DNA of 64,000 bases from Mucilaginibacter frigoritolerans. GTDB taxonomy: Bacteria; Bacteroidota; Bacteroidia; Sphingobacteriales; Sphingobacteriaceae. A program made the translations under genes and the position numbers. Positions 43,881 through 53,251 of the stretch are shown piece by piece (within the stretch, counting starts at the first letter, position 1; each line of letters begins with the position of its first letter). The stretch covers positions 62,001-126,000 of the forward strand of contig NZ_VLLI01000003.1 in the NCBI RefSeq assembly GCF_007830615.1, in the 5' to 3' direction. The notes under the pieces were generated by a model that searched no databases, had not been told where the DNA came from, and saw only the letters and a list, made by a program, of their open reading frames with translations.

Positions 43881-44838
43881 AGAATTTTAATTTAAGTACA
43901 AAAACAGACCCTAAAATAGCCGGAATAATCAGGTTTATAATATAGATGAGCGAAATGGCTACCACTACGGCAATAGACTGATCTGTTACATAACTAAACA
44001 GTTTGCCTGCTGTAAGCGCCCTTACGCCTATATCAAGTACATCTAAAGATGGAATTGCCGACTGGACAAAGAAAAACACAAACATAAGCAAGCCCATAGT
44101 CAGAAATGGAATTTCGGGAATAAGCAGGTGAATAATGAGGTAATACTGAAAAGTAAAAACAAAAAATCGCCCTAAACAAAACCACATAATGCTTAACAAC
44201 TCATTAAACTTATATTTCCCCATAATATCAAAAAAGCGATGAAACTTTTTCAAAAACTTAATGCGGTTAAGCAGAGATACCATCCATTTAATGTTAAAAT
44301 AAAAGGTAAGCATTATAGCCATAAATACAAGGGCTATAACGGTAATGCCTAACATAATCCACCATTGCGGATGTATAAAAGTGTAAAAGAACCATACAAT
44401 TGCCCCTGCACCCAAAACATTAGTAATTACATTTTGCCCGAATGAGCCTACCGCCATGGCGAATACCCCATGTATACGTTTGCGAACGGGCAGAAACATT
44501 ACCCTGCCGCCATACTCACCCAAGCGGTTAGGGGTGAACACGGCCCATGTTAAGCCGCAAAAAACAGATTCTATGGATTTCCATATGGACATTGGCGATA
44601 ATCTGCGTGTTAAATGCCACCACTTAAGCGCTTCCAACGTCCAGTTAACAATCATCAGCAAAATCACAAATACCATGGTGATCAATACTCGGCTATAAGT
44701 GATATGAGACACCAAAACACTGAACTTATGAAGATTATCGTCGTTTTTTAGGATACGATGGTAGATAAACCAAAACGCCAGGACTAAAATACCGAGTTTA
44801 AGTAAATAAGAAAGTAGTTTTTTAGCGCGGGCAGTCAA
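43864..44838 (-). CDS. Lysylphosphatidylglycerol-synthase-TM-like flippase-family protein
   Basis: A 324-residue membrane protein with about eight helices, matching the LPG_synthase_TM/UPF0104 family (PF03706). The signature parts are LEALKWWHLTR, GLTWAVFTPNRLGEYGGRV and PSLDVLDIGVRA. These proteins are thought to move glycolipids or phospholipids across the membrane, or are the membrane half of MprF. It is coupled to the GT2 gene, suggesting a shared lipid-linked sugar product. Confidence 0.87.
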   Translation of the reverse strand: MTARAKKLLSYLLKLGILVLAFWFIYHRILKNDDNLHKFSVLVSHITYSRVLITMVFVILLMIVNWTLEALKWWHLTRRLSPMSIWKSIESVFCGLTWAVFTPNRLGEYGGRVMFLPVRKRIHGVFAMAVGSFGQNVITNVLGAGAIVWFFYTFIHPQWWIMLGITVIALVFMAIMLTFYFNIKWMVSLLNRIKFLKKFHRFFDIMGKYKFNELLSIMWFCLGRFFVFTFQYYLIIHLLIPEIPFLTMGLLMFVFFFVQSAIPSLDVLDIGVRALTAGKLFSYVTDQSIAVVVAISLIYIINLIIPAILGSVFVLKLKFFDRTA

Positions 44839-44877
44839 GGGCAGAATATTTTGTACAATGTTACATGAATGATTTCG

Positions 44878-44990
44878 AATTTCGGAATTTCAATTTCGGA
44901 TTTAGAAAATTTCCAACTACTGGATTAACCTTTAAGTTGAATGTTATTTTTAATATTAATTATAATTCCCAAATCGAAATTCCGAAATCC
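44878..44990. repeat. Inverted ATTTCGG-type repeat between the flippase-like and hydrolase genes
   Basis: ATTTCGGAATTTC (44879-44891) and GAAATTCCGAAAT (44976-44988) are perfect complements with an 84-bp gap. Neighbouring words (ATTTCGGATTT, AAATCGAAATTCC) are the same family as at 441-474 and 24829-24862. Confidence 0.6.
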
Positions 44991-44994
44991 GACA

Positions 44995-45840
44995 TTAACG
45001 AAGTCTTGGTTTTAAGAATGCGATGGTATAAGCATAGGCATCTTTGGTTGCCTGACTATCATAAATAGGGTTGCTGGGGTTGGCAAAACCATGATCAGCA
45101 TCATACTGGTGTACGGTTAACTTTTTACCGGCAGCTTTCATATCTGCCTCAAATTTGGCCACTACTTTAGGGTTTATCCATTGGTCTTTATTAGCAAAAT
45201 TGCCTAAAACATCAGCATGAAGCGCTTTAAGGCGATTTACATCCTGCTCCGGCATTCCATAATACATTACACAACCTGCGGCCTGATTACCTGCGAGTAT
45301 AGAAGTCTGTAAGCTCCAGCCACCACCAAAACACCAGCCAATGGTGGTAATATGTGCCTTAGGCCCAACATAGGCAATGGCTCCGTTAATAATGGCTTTA
45401 GCACGATCATCGTTAACAGCCTGCATTAGTTTGCCGGCTTCATCGCGGGTGTTAGCTACTTTTCCATCGTAAAGATCAAGGTCAATTATGTTTACGTTAC
45501 CCAGGTCGGTATATAGTTTTTCAGATTCTTTTTTCACCCAATCATTAAGTCCCCACCATTCATGAACAACTAAGAGATAGTTATTGGTTGGATTTTTAGC
45601 CTTAAATTCATAGGCATCGGCTTCTTTACCATCGGCAGTTTTGTAGGTAATGGATTTACCGATACTGCTCTGAAAATGCATTTTCAGTGGATTTTTATGC
45701 GCCATGCGAAAATCTTTACTGGATGCCAGCATAGCAAACTGCTGTGTGGCTGATGGCTTGGCACAACAGGCCATTTTGCTTTGGCTGAATGCAAATACAG
45801 CACAAAAAACAAAAAATGATAAGAGTAAAAACTTTTTCAT
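44995..45840 (-). CDS. Exported dienelactone-hydrolase-family protein
   Basis: A 281-residue alpha/beta hydrolase with a signal peptide (residues 1-20, ending AFSQ). The catalytic Cys is C170 in GWCFGGGW, with His250 in DADHGF and a likely Asp at D219; E94 in HEWWGLN is the usual helper Glu. Most family members are cytosolic, so export is a notable difference. Substrate unknown. Confidence 0.88.
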   Translation of the reverse strand: MKKFLLLSFFVFCAVFAFSQSKMACCAKPSATQQFAMLASSKDFRMAHKNPLKMHFQSSIGKSITYKTADGKEADAYEFKAKNPTNNYLLVVHEWWGLNDWVKKESEKLYTDLGNVNIIDLDLYDGKVANTRDEAGKLMQAVNDDRAKAIINGAIAYVGPKAHITTIGWCFGGGWSLQTSILAGNQAAGCVMYYGMPEQDVNRLKALHADVLGNFANKDQWINPKVVAKFEADMKAAGKKLTVHQYDADHGFANPSNPIYDSQATKDAYAYTIAFLKPRLR

Positions 45841-45984
45841 TTGGTTGATTTTCTAAGGTTGATTTTTAAAAACGACAATAAATGGTTGAACAACCAATAT
45901 TAACGTTATTTTGTTTGATTATTTTACTCACTTAAGGATATTGCTTTAATTTAACTAATTTGCTTTCACCTTTCAAATTATCGC

Positions 45985-46653
45985 ATGGAATCCGAGTTAA
46001 TTACCTACCAAAAATTTAGTGACATAGCATTGGCTAACGCAATGGCTGAACAACTAGATAACCACCATATTGAATATCTAATATCTGAGGAATCGTTCAA
46101 TTTTGACCCGGCATTCAGAATGAATAATGCCCTAAAAGAATATGCTGTAAAAATAAAAAGTACAGATTTTAAAAAGGCCAACAAGGTCTTAAAAGATGAT
46201 GAAAGTACAAATGTTGCCGAGATTGGGGCAGACTATTACTTGTATGCTTTTACTAATGACGAATTAAAGGAAGTTATTACTAAAGCTGATGAATGGAGTG
46301 CCTTTGACAATGTACTTGCACTGAAATTACTGGCTGAAAGGGGAATATCCATCAGCGACAAAGAGATAGCTGAAATCAACAAAAAGAGAATAGAAGAATT
46401 ACGGGCACCTGAATCACCGCAGACTTTTTATATTGTTATTGGATATTTGGCTGCTTTATTAGGAGGCATAATCGGAATGTTTATTGGATGGCATCTTTCG
46501 ACCTACAAAAAAACATTGCCCGATGGCGAGCGTGTTTATGATTACACCAAAAACGATAGAATGCACGGCAAAATAATATTTTACCTTTCTGTAATTGTGT
46601 TTATAATAGCCGTATTCTATAAAATAGCACCCGTGTTTGAGAGTAATTATTAA
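45985..46653 (+). CDS. Membrane protein with an N-terminal DUF2007-like domain
   Basis: A 222-residue protein. Residues 1-70 (LITYQKFSDIALANAMAEQL, then EYAVKIKSTDFKKANKVL) resemble the DUF2007 signal-transducing domain. A helical region follows, then two C-terminal membrane helices (about 147-170 and 196-215) separated by a loop. No operon partner is seen. Function unknown. Confidence 0.7.
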   Translation: MESELITYQKFSDIALANAMAEQLDNHHIEYLISEESFNFDPAFRMNNALKEYAVKIKSTDFKKANKVLKDDESTNVAEIGADYYLYAFTNDELKEVITKADEWSAFDNVLALKLLAERGISISDKEIAEINKKRIEELRAPESPQTFYIVIGYLAALLGGIIGMFIGWHLSTYKKTLPDGERVYDYTKNDRMHGKIIFYLSVIVFIIAVFYKIAPVFESNY

Positions 46654-46666
46654 TTGTTCATTCAAA

Positions 46667-46692
46667 CTTCCGAAGTTTTAAAATCTCGGAAG
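46667..46692. terminator. Hairpin between convergent genes
   Basis: CTTCCGA (46667-46673) and TCGGAAG (46686-46692) form a perfect 7-bp stem with an AT-rich 12-nt loop. It has no T-tract directly after it on the plus strand, so it is either a weak terminator or a repeat-type hairpin. Confidence 0.4.
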
Positions 46693-46731
46693 GCTGACAT
46701 GTCTAATGCCTGTTTTTTCAGAAGTTCTGTC

Positions 46732-49632
46732 TTATCCCAATATCTCTTTAATATCCTCCACAGAAAGCGATTTGATAAAGCTTTCTTCGGTAGTGATTAA
46801 AGCACGGGCTACACTTAGTTTGCGTTGTTGCAGGGCCAATATCTTTTCTTCAACAGAATCTTTGGTGATGAATTTATAGATGAACACGTTTTTGGTTTGG
46901 CCAATTCGGTGGGTCCGGTCAATTGCCTGCTGTTCAACGGCAGGGTTCCACCATGGATCCAGGATGAATACATAATCGGCCTCGGTAAGGTTGAGGCCTA
47001 CCCCGCCGGCTTTTATTGAAATTAAAAACACCCGGGTTTTTGGGTCTTCCTGAAACTGTTTTACCACATCGCCACGATTTTGGGTGGCACCGTCCAGGTA
47101 CACATATGGAATATTTTCGGCATTAAAATATTCCCGGTAAATGTTCAATTGTTTTACAAACTGCGAGAAGATGAGCACTTTGTGACCACCCTCCAGCACA
47201 TTTTCCAGCGTATGTATCACGTTTTCGAACTTGCCCGAATCACCTTCATATTCACTGTCAATCATTATCGGGTGATTGGCAATCTGGCGCAGCTTGATCA
47301 GTCCCTGCAACACCTGAATCTGCGTTTTGGCAAAGGTGCCGTCTTCCAGGCTTTTCAACAGTTCGTTGCGGTACTCAGATTTTACCTTTTCATAAACTGA
47401 TGATTGTTCTTCGCTCATTTCACAGTAAAGCAGCGTCTCCGTTTTGGGTGGCAGCTCTGTAGCTACCTGTTCTTTTGTCCGCCGCAAAACAAAAGGTTTT
47501 ATCAATGCCTGTAGTTTCCGGGCTTTATCTTCGTCCTTTTTCTTTTCAATAGGTGTTACAAATTCATTCTGAAAAAACTGCTGAATGCCCAATAGTCCCG
47601 GATTAATGAACGACATCTGTGTCCATAAGTCATTCACCGAGTTTTCAACCGGGGTACCGCTCAATATCAACTTAAAACGTGATTTTAATTGCTTAACAGA
47701 CAAAAATGATTTTGATGATGGGTTCTTGATATTCTGACTCTCATCCAATATCACATAATCAAAAAAGTAGGCTTTAAACAATTCAATGTCAATACGGCTA
47801 ATGCCATAGGTGGTAATCACCACATCATAATTGGCAAAAACCTCCGGCGATTTATAGCGCATAGCGCCGGTATGTACCATTAGCTTCAGTTGCGGGGCAA
47901 ACTTTTTAGCCTCGTTCAGCCAGTTGTAGATGAGCGAAGTGGGCATTATTACCAGCGAGGTGCTTTTGCCACCCGCTGCTTCTGTATCTTCCTTATGCTT
48001 TTGAAGCAGGGCCAATGTTTGTATGGTTTTACCCAAACCCATATCATCGGCCAGGCAGCCGCCAAAATGATAATGTTTTAAAAAGTGGAACCAGTTATAC
48101 CCAGCCTTTTGATAGGGCCTTAAATTACCTTCAAAAAATTGAGGCATGGGCACATCTTCCAGTTCTTCAAACTCGCTTAGCTTTTGGAGCTTACGGTTCA
48201 TGGTGATGTTGGCCAACTCGCCCTCCACCAAACTATTAACCAGCCCCAGGTGATGACGGCGCAGTTTAATATCATTGCCACCTTCGGTAAAATGCAGCAG
48301 GTTGCCAAATTGCGAGAACCATTTTTCGGGTATTACCGCAATCTCGCCCGATGGCAGTACAAATTCTTTTTTACGGTTGAGGATATGATTTTTTAGCTGG
48401 ATGAATGGGATACGGTATGAGCCGAAATAAACAAAGGCGTTGATATCGAACCAGTCGTTATGCTCACTGATTTCCATATCAATTTTGCTGCTGCCAAAAA
48501 CGTAGCGTTTTTGCCCATCGTTGGCAGGCTGTTCTATTTCAAAGCCCTCATCGGCCAGTTGATCAAAATGCTGGTTGATCCATTCAAAAACAGAGAACGA
48601 GCGATCGGCTTCTTCATCAGCTATATCTACTTCAAGGTTTTTAAATAAGGACGAGGTAGTTTTTAGCCCCATACTTTCCAATAATTGGAACTTATTTTTT
48701 TCCCAAACAACAGAGCGTTTTATACGATGAAAGGTATAGTTATCACCATCGCGTTCCATACGTACAGAAATATGCCTTTCATCGCCATAAGAAAAAGTAT
48801 AGCCGGCGTATTTAAAAAAAAGCTGTAGCTGCGAAGTACCACCTTCAATATAAATAGGTTTTAAAACCGGCCTTGCATCATATTTTTCGGTGTTGATAGT
48901 AAAGCCCTCGGCAAAAACATGGTGTTTTTCTATTAACGGCGCTACAAATTTTTCAAAGTACGATTGCTCAGATGATTTTGGAATAGCAATGTACCGCTTG
49001 TTAAGAAACGGCACCAGCTTTTTCCCTTCAATTTCTTTTTCAAAGTAGTAAAGGGTATCATCCAACAGCATCCATGCAGGATGATTACAAATGATCTCTG
49101 CATTTTTAAACATAAACTCAATGCGCATGCCCTGGTATTTAATGGTAGGAAAATACCTGATCTCTTCAGCGTCGCGCCTGAAGTGGAATAATACCGTGGC
49201 AGCTTCTGTGGCAATGTTCAGCTTGCGCTCGGCAGGGTAGCCTTCCTTACTCATCAGGTAAAGCTCTTTATTAGCCAGCAGGCCCAGCGCTTCGTTAATG
49301 CGCTTTTCCATTTTGGGCCGTATGGTATCAAAAAACTGCTCATTAAACACCTTCGAGAAAAACTCAAACGGACGGATTGGCTTTTTATAATATCTTTTAA
49401 TAATGTTACCCTGCTCCAACTCTTCCAGTATCTTAACCAGCTTTAAATCTGTTTCATCAATATAATTGATAAACTCATTAGCTGTGTTTGAAAATACGCG
49501 TTGGTGGGTAAGAGAAAATTCGCCGTTTGGGTTAAGTTGAACTACGTGTGGCTCAATAACATAGGATAGATAGTCGTGCCGGGCTATGGCATAAATAATC
49601 TGGCAGGGCTTAGTTGAGTCGACGCGTAGCAT
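46732..49632 (-). CDS. SNF2-family DEAD/DEAH helicase
   Basis: A 966-residue ATPase. Roughly the first 500 residues are the bacterial SNF2-associated region. The helicase core has motif I DDMGLGKTIQT, motif Ia-II regions with LDESQNIKN (DESQ in place of DEAH), motif III LSGTPVENS and motif VI DRTHRIGQTKNV. It is a DNA translocase, possibly acting on RNA polymerase or DNA-bound proteins as in RapA-like relatives, but this is inferred. It stands alone. Confidence 0.92.
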   Translation of the reverse strand: MLRVDSTKPCQIIYAIARHDYLSYVIEPHVVQLNPNGEFSLTHQRVFSNTANEFINYIDETDLKLVKILEELEQGNIIKRYYKKPIRPFEFFSKVFNEQFFDTIRPKMEKRINEALGLLANKELYLMSKEGYPAERKLNIATEAATVLFHFRRDAEEIRYFPTIKYQGMRIEFMFKNAEIICNHPAWMLLDDTLYYFEKEIEGKKLVPFLNKRYIAIPKSSEQSYFEKFVAPLIEKHHVFAEGFTINTEKYDARPVLKPIYIEGGTSQLQLFFKYAGYTFSYGDERHISVRMERDGDNYTFHRIKRSVVWEKNKFQLLESMGLKTTSSLFKNLEVDIADEEADRSFSVFEWINQHFDQLADEGFEIEQPANDGQKRYVFGSSKIDMEISEHNDWFDINAFVYFGSYRIPFIQLKNHILNRKKEFVLPSGEIAVIPEKWFSQFGNLLHFTEGGNDIKLRRHHLGLVNSLVEGELANITMNRKLQKLSEFEELEDVPMPQFFEGNLRPYQKAGYNWFHFLKHYHFGGCLADDMGLGKTIQTLALLQKHKEDTEAAGGKSTSLVIMPTSLIYNWLNEAKKFAPQLKLMVHTGAMRYKSPEVFANYDVVITTYGISRIDIELFKAYFFDYVILDESQNIKNPSSKSFLSVKQLKSRFKLILSGTPVENSVNDLWTQMSFINPGLLGIQQFFQNEFVTPIEKKKDEDKARKLQALIKPFVLRRTKEQVATELPPKTETLLYCEMSEEQSSVYEKVKSEYRNELLKSLEDGTFAKTQIQVLQGLIKLRQIANHPIMIDSEYEGDSGKFENVIHTLENVLEGGHKVLIFSQFVKQLNIYREYFNAENIPYVYLDGATQNRGDVVKQFQEDPKTRVFLISIKAGGVGLNLTEADYVFILDPWWNPAVEQQAIDRTHRIGQTKNVFIYKFITKDSVEEKILALQQRKLSVARALITTEESFIKSLSVEDIKEILG

Positions 49633-49859
49633 ACTTCTTATAAAAAAATTATTAGAAGCTACATCAACAAAAAATTCAAACGTAAACAGAATTTACAGTA
49701 AGTAAAAATGTTTTTAGTTAAATAATTGTTAACATCTACCTGTCAATATTACATTTGTTGGTTAAGTAATTGTTTTTCAACAACTGATATTCATGTTTAT
49801 GCCGATGGTGTCTTTTTAATTTAAGAGAAATGTTTAAAACAATACTGGCATTCCACTCT

Positions 49860-50645
49860 CTAAACCTCCACTTCCCCTTCAAACACTTTTACTGCCGGGC
49901 CTTCCAAAAAAATATCTTTAAAGGTGTGCCCATCATAATTAAAGCGGATGTTTAAATCGCCGCCCAATACCTTTATGGGGGTAATTATCTGTCCGCTTTG
50001 GTGGTTGTGCTTGGCCATTGCAAGGGCTACTGCTGTAACACCTGTTCCGCAGGCATAGGTTTCGTCTTCTACACCGCGTTCAAAGGTGCGCACAAAGTAA
50101 CCGTCGTTGTTGGGCTCAACAAAGTTTACGTTAATGCCGAGGGCTTTGTAGGTATTATTATTGCGGATGTCATATCCATCCTGGTAAACATCTTTTTCTT
50201 TTAGGCCGCTCACCATTTTTACATAATGGGGCGAACCTGTATTTAATACATAAGCGTCCTCATCTGTATTAATAGTGTCTACATTGATCATTTGCAGGCT
50301 CACCCAATCGCCCGATGCTGAAATTTTGGCGTAATGCGGGCCATCAACTGCCAAAAAGTTCGTCTCGGTATCAATAACTCCTAAAAATTTGGCAAATGCC
50401 ACAATGCAACGTCCGCCATTGCCACACATGCTGCTGGGCTGGCCATCGGCATTATAGTAAACCATTTCAAAATCATACCCTGCTTTGTTTTGCAGCAACA
50501 TCAAGCCATCGCCACCGATACCGAAACGACGGTCGCAAAGACTGACAATCAGCTTAGGGTTTTGATGATTTATAGCGTTGGTGCGGTTATCAAGCAATAT
50601 AAAATCATTGCCGGCACCCTGGTATTTATAAAAATGTGTGGTCAC
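49860..50645 (-). CDS. dapF: Diaminopimelate epimerase
   Basis: A 261-residue, cofactor-free racemase that converts LL- to meso-diaminopimelate for lysine and peptidoglycan. The two catalytic cysteines are C74 in SSMCGNGGRC and C199 in YACGTGVTAVAL. It starts at GTG 50645. The short gap upstream (about 190 bp) holds the divergent htrA promoter. Confidence 0.95.
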   Translation of the reverse strand: MTTHFYKYQGAGNDFILLDNRTNAINHQNPKLIVSLCDRRFGIGGDGLMLLQNKAGYDFEMVYYNADGQPSSMCGNGGRCIVAFAKFLGVIDTETNFLAVDGPHYAKISASGDWVSLQMINVDTINTDEDAYVLNTGSPHYVKMVSGLKEKDVYQDGYDIRNNNTYKALGINVNFVEPNNDGYFVRTFERGVEDETYACGTGVTAVALAMAKHNHQSGQIITPIKVLGGDLNIRFNYDGHTFKDIFLEGPAVKVFEGEVEV

Positions 50646-50760
50646 AATAAATGTATTAATTTGTTAGTATCTTTATTATCTGCCCAAAAAGCAAAAATGG
50701 TTAAAAAAGCACCCTGTTTATTATTTAACAAAATTTAACAAAAATACCAATAACTTAACA

Positions 50761-50792
50761 TTGATTATAACGTCTTAATGGTATTAAATTTG
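50761..50792 (+). promoter_or_regulatory. Promoter of the HtrA-type protease gene
   Basis: TTG at 50761-50763, a 21-bp spacer, then TAAATTTG at 50785-50792, an exact TAnnTTTG match. The predicted start point is near 50799, giving a 5' leader of about 35 nt. Confidence 0.65.
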
Positions 50793-50833
50793 AGTAATAA
50801 TTCATAAACATAACAAAGAAAGAGAATACAGAA

Positions 50834-52378
50834 ATGAAAAAGTTTGGTTTAACATTATTAACGGCTTTTGTTGGCGGTGCCATGGCACTGGGCGGGTACA
50901 GATTAGTTGAAAATAAATACGCCAGCAACATGAGCTTCGAAGACAAACAAAAGGTTTACCTGGCAAGTAACCATATGTCGCCTGCTACTACGCTATCATC
51001 GGCCGGGCAGACTGACTTTACAGAAGCTGCAGCCGCAGTAACCCCTGCTGTTGTTTATATCCGTACTACCTATTCGAGCCAGCCAGACAATGGCCAGCAG
51101 AGCCAGTTACAACAAATGTTTGGTGATATGTTCGGGCAACGTGTACGTCCGCAGATGGCACCAGAAATGGCTTCAGGATCAGGTGTAATTATTTCGCCCG
51201 ATGGTTATATCGTAACCAATAACCACGTGGTTGATAAAGCAGAGAAAATTGAAGTAGTAACCAATGATCACCAGGATTTTAAAGCTAAAGTTATCGGTAC
51301 CGATCCAAGTACTGATTTGGCCTTGATCAAAATTGAAGGCCATGACCTGCCGATAGTAAAATTAGGTAACTCTGATAATGTAAGAGTTGGCGAATGGGTA
51401 TTGGCCGTTGGTAACCCTTTTAAATTAACATCAACCGTTACTGCGGGTATTGTTAGTGCAAAGGGCCGTAACATTGGTATAATTGGTTCTGAAGATAACC
51501 AGGATGAAAATCAAAACCCTTTTGGCCGTACCCAATACCAGGGCCAGCCAAAGTTAAATAAGGCTATTGAGTCATTCATTCAAACAGATGCTGCTATCAA
51601 CCCTGGTAACAGTGGTGGTGCGCTTGTCAATACCAATGGTGAATTAATTGGTATTAACTCGGCCATTGCATCACACACCGGATCGTACGAAGGTTACGGT
51701 TTTGCGATCCCTATTAACCTGGCTAAAAAGGTATTGGATGATATTGAAAAATATGGCGCTGTAAAACGCGGCTATGTAGGTATCAGCTTTAAAGAGCTTG
51801 ACCAGGATGCTGCCCAACAATTACACATTGACCGTACCGTTGGTTTGTATGTTGACCAGGTTATACCAGGCGGAGGCGCTGCACAAGCCGGTTTAGAAAA
51901 AGGTGACATTATTACCAAGGTGGAAGGCAACAAAGTTTATGAGTCATCAGACCTACAAGAACGTGTTGGCCGCTTAGAACCGGGCGATAAAATTCACCTG
52001 ACTGTTTTACGTGGTAATGACGAGAAAAACTTTACCGTTACCTTAAAACCAGAAGCACCTGTTGCTAAAGTAGCCGTATCAAAATCGGCAGAGGAGTTGT
52101 TCAATAAATTTGGTGCCAGCTTTATACCTGTATCATCAACTCAAAAAGCTAAATTCCATATCAACGCTGGTGTAGTGGTTACCCAGGTTAGAGATGGTGG
52201 TTTGTTTGATTATACCGAAGTTCCGGTAGGATCAGTAATCACCGAAATTAACAGGCAGCCAATAGCCAATATTGATGATATTGACCATGCGTTAAACAAC
52301 CTGAAAAATGGATTATTAACCATTTCAGGATATTATCCTGATGGCAGCAAATTAAGAAGCACCATACAGGTACAATAA
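50834..52378 (+). CDS. htrA: HtrA/Deg-family periplasmic serine protease with two PDZ domains
   Basis: A 514-residue protease. The N-terminal signal or anchor helix is at about 4-22. The catalytic triad is H131 (TNNHVVD), D161 (STDLALIKI) and S260 (NPGNSGGAL). PDZ1 lies at about 300-400 and PDZ2 at about 415-510. It degrades or refolds misfolded envelope proteins. A strong terminator follows 22 bp after the stop. Confidence 0.94.
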   Translation: MKKFGLTLLTAFVGGAMALGGYRLVENKYASNMSFEDKQKVYLASNHMSPATTLSSAGQTDFTEAAAAVTPAVVYIRTTYSSQPDNGQQSQLQQMFGDMFGQRVRPQMAPEMASGSGVIISPDGYIVTNNHVVDKAEKIEVVTNDHQDFKAKVIGTDPSTDLALIKIEGHDLPIVKLGNSDNVRVGEWVLAVGNPFKLTSTVTAGIVSAKGRNIGIIGSEDNQDENQNPFGRTQYQGQPKLNKAIESFIQTDAAINPGNSGGALVNTNGELIGINSAIASHTGSYEGYGFAIPINLAKKVLDDIEKYGAVKRGYVGISFKELDQDAAQQLHIDRTVGLYVDQVIPGGGAAQAGLEKGDIITKVEGNKVYESSDLQERVGRLEPGDKIHLTVLRGNDEKNFTVTLKPEAPVAKVAVSKSAEELFNKFGASFIPVSSTQKAKFHINAGVVVTQVRDGGLFDYTEVPVGSVITEINRQPIANIDDIDHALNNLKNGLLTISGYYPDGSKLRSTIQVQ

Positions 52379-52400
52379 GTTACTTACAACTCAAGTAAAC

Positions 52401-52431
52401 AAAAAGCTGCTCCATATTGGGGCAGCTTTTT
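52401..52431. terminator. Bidirectional terminator between htrA and rnhB
   Basis: A 13-bp stem, AAAAAGCTGCTCC (52401-52413) / GGGGCAGCTTTTT (52419-52431), with one G-U pair and a 5-nt loop; T-tracts occur on both strands. Confidence 0.88.
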
Positions 52432-52454
52432 TGTTTAAGAAATATCTGGGTGGC

Positions 52455-53054
52455 TTATAGCTCAAGCTCTAATTGCGGATCGGTTACCCTAAAAGTACGG
52501 CGATGGTATGGTGTATAACCTATTTTTAAAACGGTTTCGCGATGTTTTATGGTGGGGTAACCTTTGTTTTTATGCCAGTCATACTCCGGATGCTCCATGG
52601 CAATCTGTTTCATATAATCATCGCGGTAGGTTTTTGCCAGTATGGATGCTGCGGCAATACTTAAATATTTGCCATCGCCACCAATAACACATTGATGAGG
52701 CATGGTTTTATACTTATTAAACCGGTTACCATCAATAATTAAAAACTGAGGAGTTAAGGCAAGTTTCTCAATGGCACGGTGCATGGCCAAAAAAGAGGCA
52801 TTTAAAATATTGATCTCATCAATCTCTAAATTATCAACCACACCTACCGCATGAGCGATGGCCTTTTGTTCAATTTCCATCCTTAATTCATACCGTACCT
52901 CTTCTGATAACTGCTTAGAGTCGTTCAGTAAGGTATGCTCAAAATCATCAGGCAAAATAACTGCAGCAGCAAAAACGGGTCCGGCCAAACAACCACGACC
53001 AGCTTCATCACATCCTGCTTCAATAAATTGGTGCTGATACCTGGATAATAACAT
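52455..53054 (-). CDS. rnhB: Ribonuclease HII
   Basis: A 199-residue nuclease that cuts RNA in RNA-DNA hybrids. The signature is [14 protein letters not shown] (D16, E17), with further acidic residues in IIDGNRF and in YRDDYMK. An exact -7 element lies 8 bp upstream of the ATG, so the mRNA is almost leaderless. Confidence 0.94.
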   Translation of the reverse strand: MLLSRYQHQFIEAGCDEAGRGCLAGPVFAAAVILPDDFEHTLLNDSKQLSEEVRYELRMEIEQKAIAHAVGVVDNLEIDEINILNASFLAMHRAIEKLALTPQFLIIDGNRFNKYKTMPHQCVIGGDGKYLSIAAASILAKTYRDDYMKQIAMEHPEYDWHKNKGYPTIKHRETVLKIGYTPYHRRTFRVTDPQLELEL

Positions 53055-53061
53055 CTGTTTG

Positions 53062-53069
53062 CAAAGTTA
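53062..53069 (-). promoter_or_regulatory. -7 element of rnhB
   Basis: The minus strand reads TAACTTTG, 7 bp before the start codon; the same element and spacing as rlmD. Confidence 0.5.
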
Positions 53070-53202
53070 AAAATGTTAAAGCGCTTATCGAATTGATAAA
53101 CAGGATATTTTTATAAATCTTGTTTAAAACGAATCGTTAATAATATAAATATGATTTTTCTGTAATATTTATCACAAAATATTTATTCACTCAAGATAAG
53201 GC

Positions 53203-53232
53203 TTTGACCGTTCGCTCAAATTATTATTTTTG
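53203..53232 (+). promoter_or_regulatory. Promoter of the GT4 gene, decides its start
   Basis: TTTG at 53203-53206, an 18-bp spacer, then TATTTTTG at 53225-53232 (an exact TAnnTTTG match). Transcription would start near 53239, downstream of the TTG at 53204, so that TTG cannot be the start codon. Confidence 0.55.
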
Positions 53233-53251
53233 TTGGAAACCGTCAAACCAA

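Noticed and set aside
53204..53251. Longer N-terminus of the GT4 protein from TTG 53204
   Set aside because: An exact TAnnTTTG element at 53225-53232 lies within this stretch, so it would not be transcribed; the GT-B fold begins at KILFLTHR right after TTG 53252.
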